DNA of 64,000 nt from Rhodeus uyekii. Taxonomy: Eukaryota; Chordata; Actinopteri; Cypriniformes; Acheilognathidae. This document shows, in pieces, positions 12,193 through 24,536 of this stretch; position 1 is the stretch's first letter, and the number at the start of each line of letters is the position of its first letter. The notes under the pieces are model-generated. The model was not told the DNA's origin and made no database searches. It saw nothing but the letters and a program-made list of their open reading frames with translations. Both the position numbers and the translations under genes were made by a program. Location of the stretch: the NCBI GenBank assembly GCA_037043235.1, contig JAWRVZ010000027.1, positions 3,411,501 to 3,475,500 on the forward strand, given 5' to 3'.

Positions 12193-13050
12193 TAGCGATG
12201 AACGAGTACAGCATTATTTGTATCTGTATCTGTTAACCATATGAATTATCTGTATCTGTCCTCGAACTAGGCGGGGCCTAACCCGGAAGTGGGCGGTTTG
12301 TCTTGAAATGGGCGGGGTTTTAACTGGTATGTTATTATTAATCATGCAATTGATATGGGTTGATCAACAATTGTTTTATTTATTGCTAATTATAAAACTA
12401 TTCACATGACAGCATCAGCATTGAGCTACAGATCAATGTTTTTGATCACGATAACAAACGAACTATATACAGAACAAGTTTTGCAACAATTAATACAACA
12501 CATGCGGTTGCAATTATGAAGAAATCATAATTTTTAATCATTATTTTTTGCGTGAAATCAAAAAACTGGTTAGAGCCAGCAGACAGTTAAAAAAATAAAC
12601 TGACAAGCAGAGATGCAACTCCAGTCGCATTCTACCAAGCACCATGTCTGAACAAACCCCACGCTTACCAGAACTATACTGGTTAATAAGTACTACAAAC
12701 AAATCGAAAATAAAAAACAAACCTGAAGCTGAAGAAACCCTAAACTTTAACGGAAAAAACCCGCAAACCTGAGTGACTGAGGGAGAGACAGAGAGAGAAA
12801 GAGACCTGTTCTCTTCTAAGTGTTCTGTGTGTGAATGAGCAGAGCAGGACACAGCAAATCTGTATGTGTAGGGGAGGGGCACTGTGTCTAGCCTATCACA
12901 GAACGCAGATACAGTCAGCTACCCAATGAGGATTTTTATTCAATCCGAGCACATATATTGACTCGTATAACTCGCATAATGCTCGTACTCTGCAAAAGTG
13001 CTTTATCCGTACCGGATACTCGTTTCAGCCGAGTATCCAGCTCAACTCTA
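12193..13050 (+). mobile_element. Non-autonomous hAT-like DNA transposon, copy 2
   Basis: The 858-bp element starts TAGCGATGAAC and ends CTCAACTCTA, with an identical 8-bp TSD ATAATAAC at 12185-12192 and 13051-13058. It aligns by eye along its whole length with 323-1165, sharing 'GTACAGCATTAT', 'GGGGCCTAACCCGGAAGTGG' and 'GAGTATCC(A/G)GCTCAACTCTA'. Small indels separate the copies, so they are independent insertions of one family. No transposase frame remains. Confidence 0.88.
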
Positions 13051-13074
13051 ATAATAACTCACTCAGAAATAACA

Positions 13075-13195
13075 TTTAGAAAGTCTTAGCAACAACCCAG
13101 AACACTATAGAAACTAAAAACCACTCAGAACACCTTAGCAACCACATAACATCTCCCTGGCAACCCCTCTTAACACCCTAGCAACTGCTTAGTAG
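13075..13195. repeat. Dispersed CCTAGCAAC(C)-motif repeat, block 1
   Basis: Degenerate repetition of AGCAAC-type words ('CTTAGCAACA', 'CTTAGCAACCACATAACA', 'CCCTGGCAACCCC', 'CCCTAGCAACTGC'). Similar blocks lie at 14519-14650, 15190-15290 and 39893-39945. It begins just after the right TSD of hAT copy 2. Confidence 0.6.
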
Positions 13196-14518
13196 ATGAA
13201 TTAAAACCGAATTGTAAATTATAAAGTAACTGAATGTCTAATGTAAAGTTTAACACTTCTTTAACAGTCTTTTTCTACTAGAGGTATCAGTGAAATGCAA
13301 ATGTATTCAAAAACCGGAATGGTTTTCTCCCAACGGAGACCGTCTCATCATTTAATGGACCATCACAGTGAAAATGTGATGACTGAAAGGTTTTATTAAT
13401 ATTTTTTATTGCAGACATTTTTCAAAAAAATGTAATATTAAAGTCAAGAATGAATCAGAATCAGTCATACCTTTTCTTTCCTTCTTTCACTCCAGCACAT
13501 CTTGCCATTTGTATGGCAAGACTTGCCAAATACAAGAGGCATTGTCAGAGTCTGGAAGTGTCTTCCTCCGACTGGAGAGAGTATCAGACCGATTTCATCT
13601 GATTAATCGCCAGCATGCGGCCTTGTGGAATAAAAGAGAGAGAAAAGTCAGGGGAAGGTGAGGGATGAAGATGTTTGATAGACTACTAGAGCGCACTGCT
13701 TTATTTCAGCTGCACTGACGTGATGTTTCTGCCCTTTAAACATGTGAAATACAAGCACAAGCGTATTAAAAGATTAAGAAATGTCCATTGTTCATATTTT
13801 TTAATCAGGTAAAAAAACACCTTGCTTTTAGAAGGATTTAGGTGTGCGGGTTAACAGGTTCAGCTTGAGCATGTGTTGGATTGGAGGGTGACGCCCTACT
13901 GGGGGGCCTGAAAAGACCCCTGGTAAGAATTCTGCCATGGCAAGATTAAAAATAAAAAAAACTGCTGGCTCAAATCTTTCAAAGCTGCCATAGCAGCCAA
14001 ACCACCGGAACGATATTGTCATGTTTGTAAATTAGTGCATGAATACAGAAATGCATGGGAGTAATCCTCTAATCGTGTTCGTTTTAGAGCACTGCGAGGC
14101 ACTGAGTTTGCCGTTGCCCACCACTGCGGATTACTGGAGCTCATTAAACACACAGATGAATTATTGAAATGGTCCGGGGGCCTTTTGCTTCCATCCAAAT
14201 TGAAGACAAAGGGGACTGGGAAATGAATGCTTTATCAGGGCCGGACAGCACTCCCACATGCTGCAACTCCTGGGCACGGCATCGGTGCGATCGACCCCTC
14301 CAAAGCTCCAAGATTAAATGGCTTATTGACTGTTGGAGGGGCATCAAAGCGAACGGGCACGCTCATCTGAACTCACCTTCAAATTTTGCTGCCACTGTCC
14401 TAGTCTGCACGCTATTGATGGGAGGTCCCGTATTTGTTTGTGGCTTTGTGGATTTGAAATTCAGGTTTTGTAAAATGGTACAATGGATCTGCCCATGGAT
14501 GGTACACTTGAACAGAAC
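13196..14518. other. Low-repeat block, candidate conserved non-coding sequence
   Basis: No gene. 13840-14410 is complex, repeat-free sequence of higher GC than the surroundings. Open frames overlap here on both strands (for example 14169-14531 forward and 14144-14347 reverse) without a recognisable domain. That pattern is common in GC-richer non-coding DNA. Confidence 0.4.
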
Positions 14519-14650
14519 CAGCTATCCTTAGCAACACCCTGCCAACCGAGTAAATATGTACTAAATATGCTAAAAAGTAAGTAAATATGAAAAAATACAT
14601 TTTGGACACCATAGCAACCACATCGCAACACCCTAGCAACCACATAAACA
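14519..14650. repeat. Dispersed CCTAGCAAC(C)-motif repeat, block 2
   Basis: Contains 'CCTTAGCAACACCCTGCCAA', 'ACCATAGCAACCACATCGCA' and 'CACCCTAGCAACCACATAAA'. Same family as 13075-13195. The reverse-strand open frames across it are not genes. Confidence 0.6.
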
Positions 14651-15039
14651 TGTTAAAATCCAATTTTTAATACTCAGTATCTTACAATAATGACTACAAA
14701 CCACATAAGACCAAATTTGCGAATAACTTATTTTATTACCATTCTCAATTTTATATTGTAGTTCATATTCCTTTCCACTGCTGCCTCTGGCTTGATTAGT
14801 TGGGAACACTTAACACTTTTATTCTTCAATATTATTTATTAGACTGCTCTTCTAGAGCTGATTTACAGCTGTTATCTCTTTAAAGCTGCTTTGAAACAAT
14901 CTCTATTGTAAAAAGTGCTATATAAGGTGACTTGAAGTGAACTATGCAAATGATGGAGAGATAATTTTGCAAAGCGAAGGTACATGGGTAAAAGTTTTAT
15001 ATGGTTGCATAAATCTCACCTCATCTCTTTCCACAAATC

Positions 15040-15195
15040 TCAAAAATGTTGAGAGTTCAATAAGTAGAGCATTGGTGTTTACAACGCCATGGTCATGGGT
15101 TCGATCCCAGGGAAAGAAAGACCTGATTCAATGTGTCCTTAAATGCAATGTAAGTCGCTTTGGGATAAAAGCATCTGCCAAAAGCGAAAATGTAA
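15040..15195 (+). mobile_element. tRNA-derived SINE, copy A
   Basis: The head contains a Pol III B-box-like GGTTCGATCCC, preceded by an A-box-like 'AGTAGAGCATTGG' stretch. The body ends in 'GTAAGTCGCTTTGGGATAAA' and 'AGCATCTGCCAAA'. This layout is a tRNA-headed fish SINE. It is degraded (the 5' tRNA part is diverged) and sits between two blocks of the AGCAAC-motif repeat. Copies B (39626-39770) and C (43170-43326, reverse) share the same head and tail. Confidence 0.75.
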
Positions 15196-15295
15196 ACACC
15201 CTAGCAACTGCATGGCAACATGCTAAAATCCATTCAGAACAACTTAGAAACTACATAGCAACTGGATACCAACACTCTAAAATCACTAATTAACA
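15196..15295. repeat. Dispersed CCTAGCAAC(C)-motif repeat, block 3
   Basis: Words such as 'ACCCTAGCAACTGCATGGCA' and 'ACATAGCAACTGGATACCAA' continue the motif of the earlier blocks. Confidence 0.55.
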
Positions 15296-16411
15296 GTTTG
15301 TGGACCATCACTAACTTGACTTGAACATCAACACCTAGTTATGTCTTTGTGCGAGTGCAAAGTGGTTTTGCAGGTATGCGGTAAAGGGCAGAGACTGATT
15401 GAGCTGAAGCAAAAGCAAAGGCCAGGCTAGCTATAGAGTGATTGTAAGTGGGAATATTGGCTTTTCCAAATCACTGGTATTAATTTGTGGAGTTGAAGTC
15501 CTCTCCACTTTATAAGCGGCCAGACACTTTCAATAATTTCCAAGGAGCCAAAGGTATTCATGCTCTGAGAGACTGGATTTTCACTTACTGTTTATCTGGT
15601 ACCTGCACCTGGGGGCTGCCGTCCCACCACCCTCTCGTTTTGAGGTACATTCAGGCCTTTGTCAATATTCCTGGCCCACATTGCCTGTGACATTAAATTA
15701 AATAGGTTATTGACTGACCAATAAGTTGGCAATGAGTCTGCTTGAATTCACGCTCACTGCCTCACTGACCCAACAGCATCCGGGTCACCGCATCAGAAAG
15801 CAAAGAATAATGGATGCTGATTACTGGAACTACTCCCATGTACATGTATTATTTGTTTTAAATTTGTATTGATGGTGATCACATTGCTCCTGATGGATAG
15901 CCACTGGCAGGTACAACAACAACTGCAAAAACACAGTCCCTCTTGCATAGTCTGGATTTACAGCATTTACAGTGATTCTCTTCTTTCATTAAATTTACAT
16001 TCTTGGTATTTTTTTCCTCAACGCCAATATCTTGTAATAATTTTTTTTTTAAATAGCTGGGAATAGGAGACTAGCGGGATAGCTGTTATATACTCAGCCT
16101 TATGTCAGACAATTTGAATTATTGAATTAAAGTCATCGGGTCCAATGTTGCTTAGAATTGCATGTGAGTTTGAATTTTCATTTTTGGGTGAACTAAACCC
16201 TTTAAGCTCAAAGCCCATAATGACCATCAAATTTATGCATTTGTTAATTTAGTTCAAAATCTCATATACATTTCCATTTCAGTGGTTAAAATTGTAGTTT
16301 TAGTTTGATTTTAATCTAGTATTCATTGCAACCTTTTATGTTGTTAGACATGAAACTGAATATGATGTAGAAAATGCTTTAAATCATCTTGAAAAGCAAA
16401 GATACAACTCA
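15296..16411. other. Non-coding stretch
   Basis: No gene recognised. 'TTTTTGGGTGAACTAAACCC' at about 16180-16200 is a diverged right end of the TTAAAGGGATAGTTCACCC-type MITE family. Confidence 0.4.
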
Positions 16412-17189
16412 TAAAGGATTTGTTCACCCAAAAAGTTTAACTATCCCATAATATATTCACCCTCAAGCTATCCTTGGTGTATATTACTTTTTTCTTTCAG
16501 TCAAACACAATCAGAGTTATATAAAACAAATACCCAGACTCTTCCAGTTGTTATAATGGAAGTGAATAGTAACTACGGTCTTCGGAAGTAAAGTGATGCA
16601 TTTTTGTAAGAAACATCTCCCTAATTATGATTTTATGATTAATTATGACTTCCAGTTCTGGAGTTTGATGCAGGACATAAGCTTAGGTGAGAATAGACAC
16701 CTCTTGCACTTCAAAGAAATAGAGCTGGGCAACAAACACAAGCTCCTCTGACAATTATCTTTAAAATAATTCTCATTTTAGACTTTAGACGAGCATTTTG
16801 TTTTGCTCTATCCTCTGCACTTCCACATTTGTCAATAAGTCAATAAGTCATGTATCAGGTAAAAGCCAGTGATTCTACTTTATTAAGTTATAAATGTGTA
16901 TATTTCTTCTTACAAAAATGCATTGCTTCACTTTAGAAGGCTCTTATTAACCTCCTGGAGCCATATGGACTACTTTTATGGTGGATGTGCTTTTTTGGGA
17001 TTCAAAATCTTAGTTACTATTCACTCCCATTATAAAGCTTGGAAGAGCCAGAATATAATTTAATTGATTATATGATTGTGTTTGGCTGAAAGAAGAAAGT
17101 CATATATGACCAGGGCCAATTGGGCCAATTGGGATGGCTTGTGGGTGAGCAAATTATGGGATAACGTTTGTGTAAACTGACCCTTTTAA
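16412..17189. mobile_element. Palindromic MITE (GTTCACCC / GGGTGAAC family)
   Basis: Left end 'AAAGGATTTGTTCACCC' and right end '...CTGACCCTTTTAA' face each other. The inner arms are also inverted: 'TTTTTGTAAGAAACATC' near 16600 against 'TTCTTACAAAAATGCATTG' near 16910, and 'AATGGAAGTGAATAGTAACT' near 16560 against 'AGTTACTATTCACTCCCATT' near 17020. Long imperfect arms around a roughly 300-bp centre fit a non-autonomous DNA element abundant in cyprinids. No coding capacity. Related right ends occur near 27830, 44950 and 38130. Confidence 0.7.
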
Positions 17190-17260
17190 CATATACTTCA
17201 ATAATAGAGGCAACAACTGTAAAAATCAGAGTGGCCAGTAATTTATAACAGTAACGTAAC

Positions 17261-17600
17261 TGTCCCATTTGTGTGGAGAGTAGAGTAAGGCACAGGAATA
17301 AACTAAAGGATCTTTAATAAGGAAGCTCAAAACAAACACTTTAAATGTAAGGGAACGTATTGTGCAAAACCGCACATAAAGAGTCAACTAGAGAGACCGG
17401 GAAGAAACAACGAAACATGGACAAGATCAGACAAAAACGGAAGGAAAACACAAGGTTGATATACATAAGGGTAGATGAGAGAACAAGACGCAGCTGAAAA
17501 GACTAATGAGGTGATTGATGACGATACAGGTGAGTACAAAAACACTGGGAGGTCTCGGGAGGAACCAGGAAGTAGACAGAGACCTGACAGATACGTAACA
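17261..17600 (-). mobile_element. Solo LTR, reverse orientation
   Basis: A 340-bp block reads on the minus strand TGTTACGTATCTGTCAGG ... GGGACA, with TG...CA termini. Flanks are GTAAC at 17256-17260 and GTAAT at 17601-17605, a 5-bp TSD with one mismatch. No partner LTR or internal genes adjoin it. It differs in sequence from the LTR at 10897, so it is a separate family. The forward open frame at 17475-17663 is incidental. Confidence 0.65.
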
Positions 17601-17605
17601 GTAAT

Positions 17606-18303
17606 ATGTAAAAAAAAATATATATATATATATTTATGTAATATAAAAAATATAAAATTTTAAAACCTTCAAAATATTGGAAAGTATAAAGTAACATGCT
17701 TGCGATATTCTTCCCATTAAATAGGGAGCTATAATTTTAGCCCCCTTCCACCTATCCCATCATGCACCCTCTGCATCTTAACAGTGTTGATGTGAAACTA
17801 CAGCACCTCCATGATCAATTGCACCTTCAGGGTGATGCAAGCCAGCTGAAGCAGGAGTTCTTCTGTGGTCCTCAAACTGAATCTGTGAAATGTGTGAATA
17901 AAACACTCAATGTAGCGAGTAGTAGGGAAATAAATAAATAAATAAATGCTTAAGTCTCCAAACACTAGGGAGTTCTGATTGATGTGATACCACCTGCCAA
18001 GATTTAAGGTATGCTGAGATACCAGAGATGATGACAATAAATCTCTTTGTGTAGTTCTATCCAAAAGAAGTGTAAGGGCATCCAGCGGGCAAAAGAAACT
18101 CTGCAGACATCATTATTTTGAGGACCTGCTACAATGACCCAAACAAAAGATGGTAATAAATATATGTCAGTGGATGTTGATAAACTGGCTGTGCAAATTA
18201 ATCAAATATACAAACTTAATATTTGGTCATCCAAAATCTTGATCATTTTAAATGGGTATACATCTGTTTAACATAAAATTATAGTTAGTATGGTCAGTAA
18301 GGT
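17606..18303. other. Non-coding stretch with short simple tracts
   Basis: Contains A8(TA)n at 17611-17633 and (AAAT)n at 17929-17947. No gene recognised. Confidence 0.45.
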
Positions 18304-18690
18304 TTTTTGAAAGAAATGAACACTTTTATCCGGAAGGATGTATTAACGTGAGAGTAAAAACATTTATTATATATCTTTTGAACTTTCTACTCATCAAAGA
18401 ATTATGAAAAAATTTACTGTATTATGGTTTTCACAAAAAAGTAATTTTCAACATTGATAAGAAGAAGAAATATTTTTTTGAGCAGCAAATCAGCATATTA
18501 GAATAATTTCTGAAGGATCATGAGACACTGAAGACTGGAGTAATGGTGCTGAAAATTCAGCTTTGGAATATATTATAAAATAAATGTTCAAACCTATTTT
18601 AATTATAATAATATCTCAAAATATTTCTGTTTTATTGTACTCAGCCGTGGTGAGTATAAAAGACCTTCAAAAGAACTAAAAGTAAAATTG
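18304..18690 (+). mobile_element. Dispersed 'TGAAGGATCATGNNACACTG' repeat, near-full copy
   Basis: Carries 'AACTTTCTACTCATCAAAGA', 'GAGCAGCAAATCAGCATATT', 'CTGAAGGATCATGAGACACT' and 'GAAGACTGGAGTAATGGTGC'. These phrases occur in the same order in a very common teleost repeat. Partial copies lie at 3115-3228, 34879-35087 and 47183-47272. I see no coding part or TSD and do not assign a class. Confidence 0.6.
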
Positions 18691-18989
18691 CAGATTGCAT
18701 TTTGCAGTTTTGAACAATAATGTATATAAATTATCATCTGAAATTTTCATTAATATGATGCCTATTATAGTATTAAACTAATATTGAAATATTGTTAAGA
18801 TAATATTGTTAAAATAAACATTAATCTGTATTAATTGAACAAATTAGGAAAATAAATCAGATTTTTCGACAAAAGTAGAACCATATATGCACATTTATTA
18901 ATTAAAGATAATTAATCTAATGACGATAAAGATTGAAATCATAAGAACAGTTTTACCTTTGCAGAGAGCAGAACAGCATAAAGATCACG

Positions 18990-19760
18990 TCATACAAGAA
19001 ACGTGAGGATGTGTTCAGTTTTGGGATACACTGAAGGTCACTTCTACTTCCTCTAACTTTGATTCGCTTTACTTTTCAATCCCTGCATTTCGTTCAACCT
19101 TCAAACAAACAATGTTCAGCCTGAGAGTGGCTAGAGGTGGCCAGTGGCTTTCACAGCGTTTTATAGTGTTCTTCTTTCGCCGGTGGTTTTGTATTTGCCT
19201 TTAATTTGTATCGATCTCTCTTACGGGCTTCCATTTTACTGATGTCAAAGGGCTGAGAGAGCATTACAATATACAATGTTTTCTCTCCGCTCTTATCGGC
19301 CGGGAAATGAAAAGCAAATGGCACCTTTGTGCCAGGACGTGAGGCCACCTGGACAGACAGGGCTTTCAAGCGAAGGCCGAAATTGAAAAGGTCACGAGTT
19401 CAACTCCCTGGACAATGACAAGCGTCTCCTTCCTCCTCTGGCCAAGGCAGTGAGGAGATTAAACGTATCAACGAGATAAGCCAAGGAATCAGCTGCCATG
19501 GTTTTCGGTGGCAGCCGACTGCCTGATAGAAAGAGGCAGAAGCGCTGGCGTTTGCCAAAAAGTCTGACACAAGGCTTGGGACAGACCGAATCCCTCACCA
19601 CTGACCTTGGAATGATCTTTGCCCACCAGACACTTTCGTCTCTTGTTTTGAGGGAGGTAGTCCTGCAGCAGACAAAACAAATCAATAACAGAGGAACAAA
19701 AGGACAAGTCAATTTCATTAGCTACGATATGATAACAGACTTCTGTGTCCAATGAAGTAG
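18990..19760. other. Low-repeat block, candidate conserved non-coding sequence
   Basis: About 770 bp of complex sequence with higher GC than the flanks and no repeat family. It contains 'GATTAAACGTATCAACGAGA' and 'GGAATCAGCTGCCATGG'. Four overlapping open frames on both strands (up to 108 codons) have no domain and conflict with each other, so none is called. A distal enhancer is possible but untested. Confidence 0.35.
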
Positions 19761-20170
19761 TTTTCTTTTTAGGTTGAGTAACAGGCATTTAGGTTTGCAT
19801 CCAAGTAATAAAAGCAGCAGCCAGTTGGAAAGCGCTTTGGGGTTTAAAGTACTGCAGTGAGTAAAAGAACTGACACTACAAACTTTACCTTTTTTCAGTA
19901 GCGTTATGGTAGTTGAGTGACAGATCATTTCTTCCAAATTACACCATATATCTAAGTGAAATGGATTATCAAAACAGAAAAGAATAGTACTTGATTACTT
20001 GGGTACTTGATATTTGGAACTTGATTCCATGCACTGGGTATTGATTGGAAGCAGGAAGACCTGAATGCGAGCTTGCAGCCAATTCTAAGAAAGGGGTGGA
20101 GTTTAAGTGGACTAAATGATTGGAGATGTCCAGCATATATCACCAGAGAGAAGTCTGTAATTTCAGAAGA
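19761..20170. other. Non-coding sequence containing half of a local duplication
   Basis: The segment at about 20090-20150, with 'GACTAAATGATTGGAGATGT' and 'CACCAGAGAGAAGTCTG', is echoed at about 20468-20535. No gene. Confidence 0.5.
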
Positions 20171-20247
20171 TTGTGCTTTAATTAATTTTAATTTAATTTA
20201 ATTTAATTAATTAATTTAATTAAATAAATTAATTTAATTAAATTGCA
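20171..20247. repeat. (TTTAA)n AT-rich palindromic tract
   Basis: Repetition of TTTAATT / AATTAAA words that is largely self-complementary. Confidence 0.85.
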
Positions 20248-21432
<1,185 letters not shown>

Positions 21433-21469
21433 TTCGTGCTGTGCAGGGCAGACAAATCCAGACTCGCGC

Positions 21470-22200
21470 TACCAGACAGACTTGCTCAGATGGAAAAACC
21501 AGGCTCACAAAAGCTTCTCACACTGCGAGGGGCAGATGAATCCACACACGATATGAAACATGCACAACCACCTCGGGAGAGATGCCTCCGTTTAAACCCA
21601 AAGCGATGGCTGGAAAGTGAAAGAAAAGGAACATGAAAAAGAGAAAACAAATCCCTCTGCATTCAGATCTCTCACAAAAGAATTTTTAAAAAATTCAACC
21701 CCCGTTGAGTCCCATACCGGCCTGTGCCGACGGGTCTGTCAACTGCCGAGTCCTCTGCCCCTTTTCTGCCCCCCTGATGCTGGAATTAGCTATTTCAAAT
21801 GGCAGGGCTGCCTCGAAGGCCTGCAGAAGTCAGCCCAGCGCTCCTGAGGTTTCAAAGGGCCGTTGAGCGGCCAGCCAGTCGCTGTCAGGGGGAGACGTGG
21901 GTGTGCGGTGAGGAGATAACCTGCTCTGGACGGGCTCTCCCTGGCCCCTCTGACAGGCTTATTAACGGGAACCTGCTGAGGGAGAGCTCTCTATCACCAG
22001 AAGAGATCTAAAGGAAAGGGAGAAAGCGAAAAAAAAAAAAACCTTATCACTGGGACACCGGGGATTAGAGTCTGGTCTCCTCTGATAAATTAATTATTCC
22101 CTCTTATCTGTCACTCTCCAAGGCTGTCAGATGAAGCTACCAAAAAGGCAACGCAACAGAGCTCAGGTAGAGGTGCGGATGATGGAAGGACATATGTAGA
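21470..22200. other. Low-repeat block, candidate conserved non-coding sequence
   Basis: Complex sequence of higher GC directly after the CA tract, with 'GACAGGCTTATTAACGGGAA' near 21953 and 'TGATAAATTAATTATTCCCT' near 22083. Three short forward frames overlap with no recognisable domain. Nothing indicates an exon. Confidence 0.35.
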
Positions 22201-22488
22201 ATGCATCTGAGTGACCTTTTAAACACACTTGCGTTTTATTCGCTTGTCATTTATGATGCTACACTAGCGCTATGATTTGGAGAGATCTTTAGGTGTTCAG
22301 ACAACACAGTGATCGCAAGGCCAAATGAGAGCTGTTTTCACTTTATAGGCCAAAAACACAAAGGCTGTGTCTGAAACTTGAAAAAGGATTGCACTTCCTT
22401 AATGGTTCCAATAACAAATATAGCTGCAAGCAGCAATGACCGGGGTTCAAACGTCGCAAGACCATCTGAGCTGTCAAGACGGTTTGTG

Positions 22489-23070
22489 GTCAATCTGACT
22501 AGTTCTCCTAATGTGCACAGTTCTGTGAAGTTTCTACTCTGTACAAACAATGTATAGACATCTTTCAAAGATGTTCAGAATGAGAAGATCAAATGATATT
22601 GACATTGTGAACTGAACATATGAACAGTTATGTCGGTTTATGTCGGTCTATGTCAATCTGACTTGTTCTCCACATACACAAAGCTTTATGAAGTTTCTAG
22701 TTTGTGTAAATGATATATAGACATGTTACAAATTTTTTTCAGTATGGGAAGATCTACCAAATGATAACAATGTGGATATGTTTAACACTGCACGTCATAT
22801 CATTTGAACTGTTATGACCTTTTTTTGTCAATCTGACTAGTTTTCCTAATGAGCACAGTTCTGTGAAGTTTCTACTCTGTGCAAACAATGAATAGACATC
22901 TTTCAAAGATGTTCAGACTGAGAAGATTAAATGATATTAATATTGTGAACTGAACATCTGAACTGTTCTGTCGGTTAATGTCAGTCTATGTCAATCTGAC
23001 TTGTTCTCCACATAAAGGCAGCTTTATGAAGCTTCTAGTTTGTGTAAACAATATGTAGATATGTTACAAA
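22489..23070. repeat. Dimeric tandem repeat (163 + 175 bp monomers)
   Basis: 'GTCAATCTGACTAGTT' recurs at 22489 and 22827, and the sister phrase 'GTCAATCTGACTTGTTCTCC' at 22652 and 22990. Both pairs are exactly 338 bp apart, so two diverged monomers alternate A-B-A-B. Confidence 0.8.
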
Positions 23071-24502
23071 TGTTTTGAAACAACATGTCAACAGAGAGCT
23101 TTCAAGCTCGAAATGGAATAAAAAGATTCCCTAGACTGACAGTGCCTCTTGTGGACAAAACTAGTATGACAGCTTTTCTAAGATTTTAAAATATAGAAAG
23201 TTTATAATTTATTGTGAACCGTACGAGCATCAGAAATACATGAAACCTCACACGTTTCTTCAAAATGACTTGTTCTTAACATTTTCAGAGTTTTGTGAAG
23301 TTTCTTGTTTGTGGACAAGATATATAGACTTTTTATTCACAATAGGCCAAACCAGAAATATATGAAAAATCATATCTGCTGAAGGGTTTGACTGATCAAA
23401 ATTCTTTGAATAACTTTTTCCCTTGAGTGTCCCTAGATGATGCGTGTGAATTTTCAAGCCAGTGAGATTGACGGCCTATGACGAGTTCGAAAAATTTGAA
23501 ATTTCAAAAATCTCCAATATTTCGCAAACAATTTGATTGACAGCAGTGGTTCTTGAGGCAAAGTTGTTCAGTATGAGGAGATCTATCAGATGATATCAAT
23601 ATTTTGTGGATGCGAGAAACACCACGCGAGTAGAGACGCAAAAAACTCGTTAGCGCCAACTAGTGTCCGATTTTCTTCAAAATTCTGACAGACCACTAGG
23701 GCCATGAGTTAAACACGCCCATCGAGTTTCGTTCCGATCGACCTTCGTTAAGCTAGTCTAATTGATGCTCAAAGTTCATTGGCCGATGACGGTCATGTTT
23801 TTTGAGATACACCAATGTCCTCATAGACCATCATGGACCCTTGGACAAAGACCGTGCATGACAAGTCTCAGGTCAATCGGACTACCATGTGACCCTGTAC
23901 AGGTGATTGAGTGTTTTTTTCGCAATATAGCGCCACCAAGTGGTCAATCATCGCAGTTTTTTTGGTGTGACCACATATTGAGCTTATACATGAATATGTG
24001 AAGTTTGGTGAGATTATCTCTTTGCGTTCCAGAGCTATTACAATTTTAGCAAAAGTGTCTCCACCTTATCCGAACGTTTTATTGTCTTGTTGCAAGCGTG
24101 AATCACCGATCAAAATTCCTTTGACAACTTTTGGTCATGAGAGTCTCTAGATGATGTGTGTGAAATTTTGCGTGATTTGGACAAACGGTCTATGAGGAGT
24201 TCGAAAACTTTTTTTTTCAGAAAATTCAAAATGGCGGAAAATTTTTATAGGCGGAAATGAAATCGGAGATATACATTTTTTAAGTTTTGAGCCAAGGATT
24301 CCAGAGATATAAGACACTTGAGTGTACGACAAACGGTTTACGAGTTATGAACATGTACGCGTTTGTAGTTGCTGTAGCGCCACCTATAGCCCGAATTGCG
24401 TCATATTTTGATACGTTCTCCCCAAATTGAGACCTACCATCTGACAAAGTTTCAAGTCTCTAGACCTTACGGTTTGGTCTGCACGAGACGCATTACGGCA
24501 GA

Positions 24503-24504
24503 AG

Positions 24505-24532
<28 letters not shown>
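24503..24532. repeat. (AAT)n microsatellite
   Basis: Trinucleotide tract near the 3' end of the element at 22425-24585, a usual position for this repeat class. Confidence 0.93.

Positions 24533-24536
<4 letters not shown>

Noticed and set aside
22489..23070. CRISPR-like or satellite array
   Set aside because: The units are long diverged dimers within a dispersed element in a vertebrate genome, with no short identical direct repeats separated by unique spacers.
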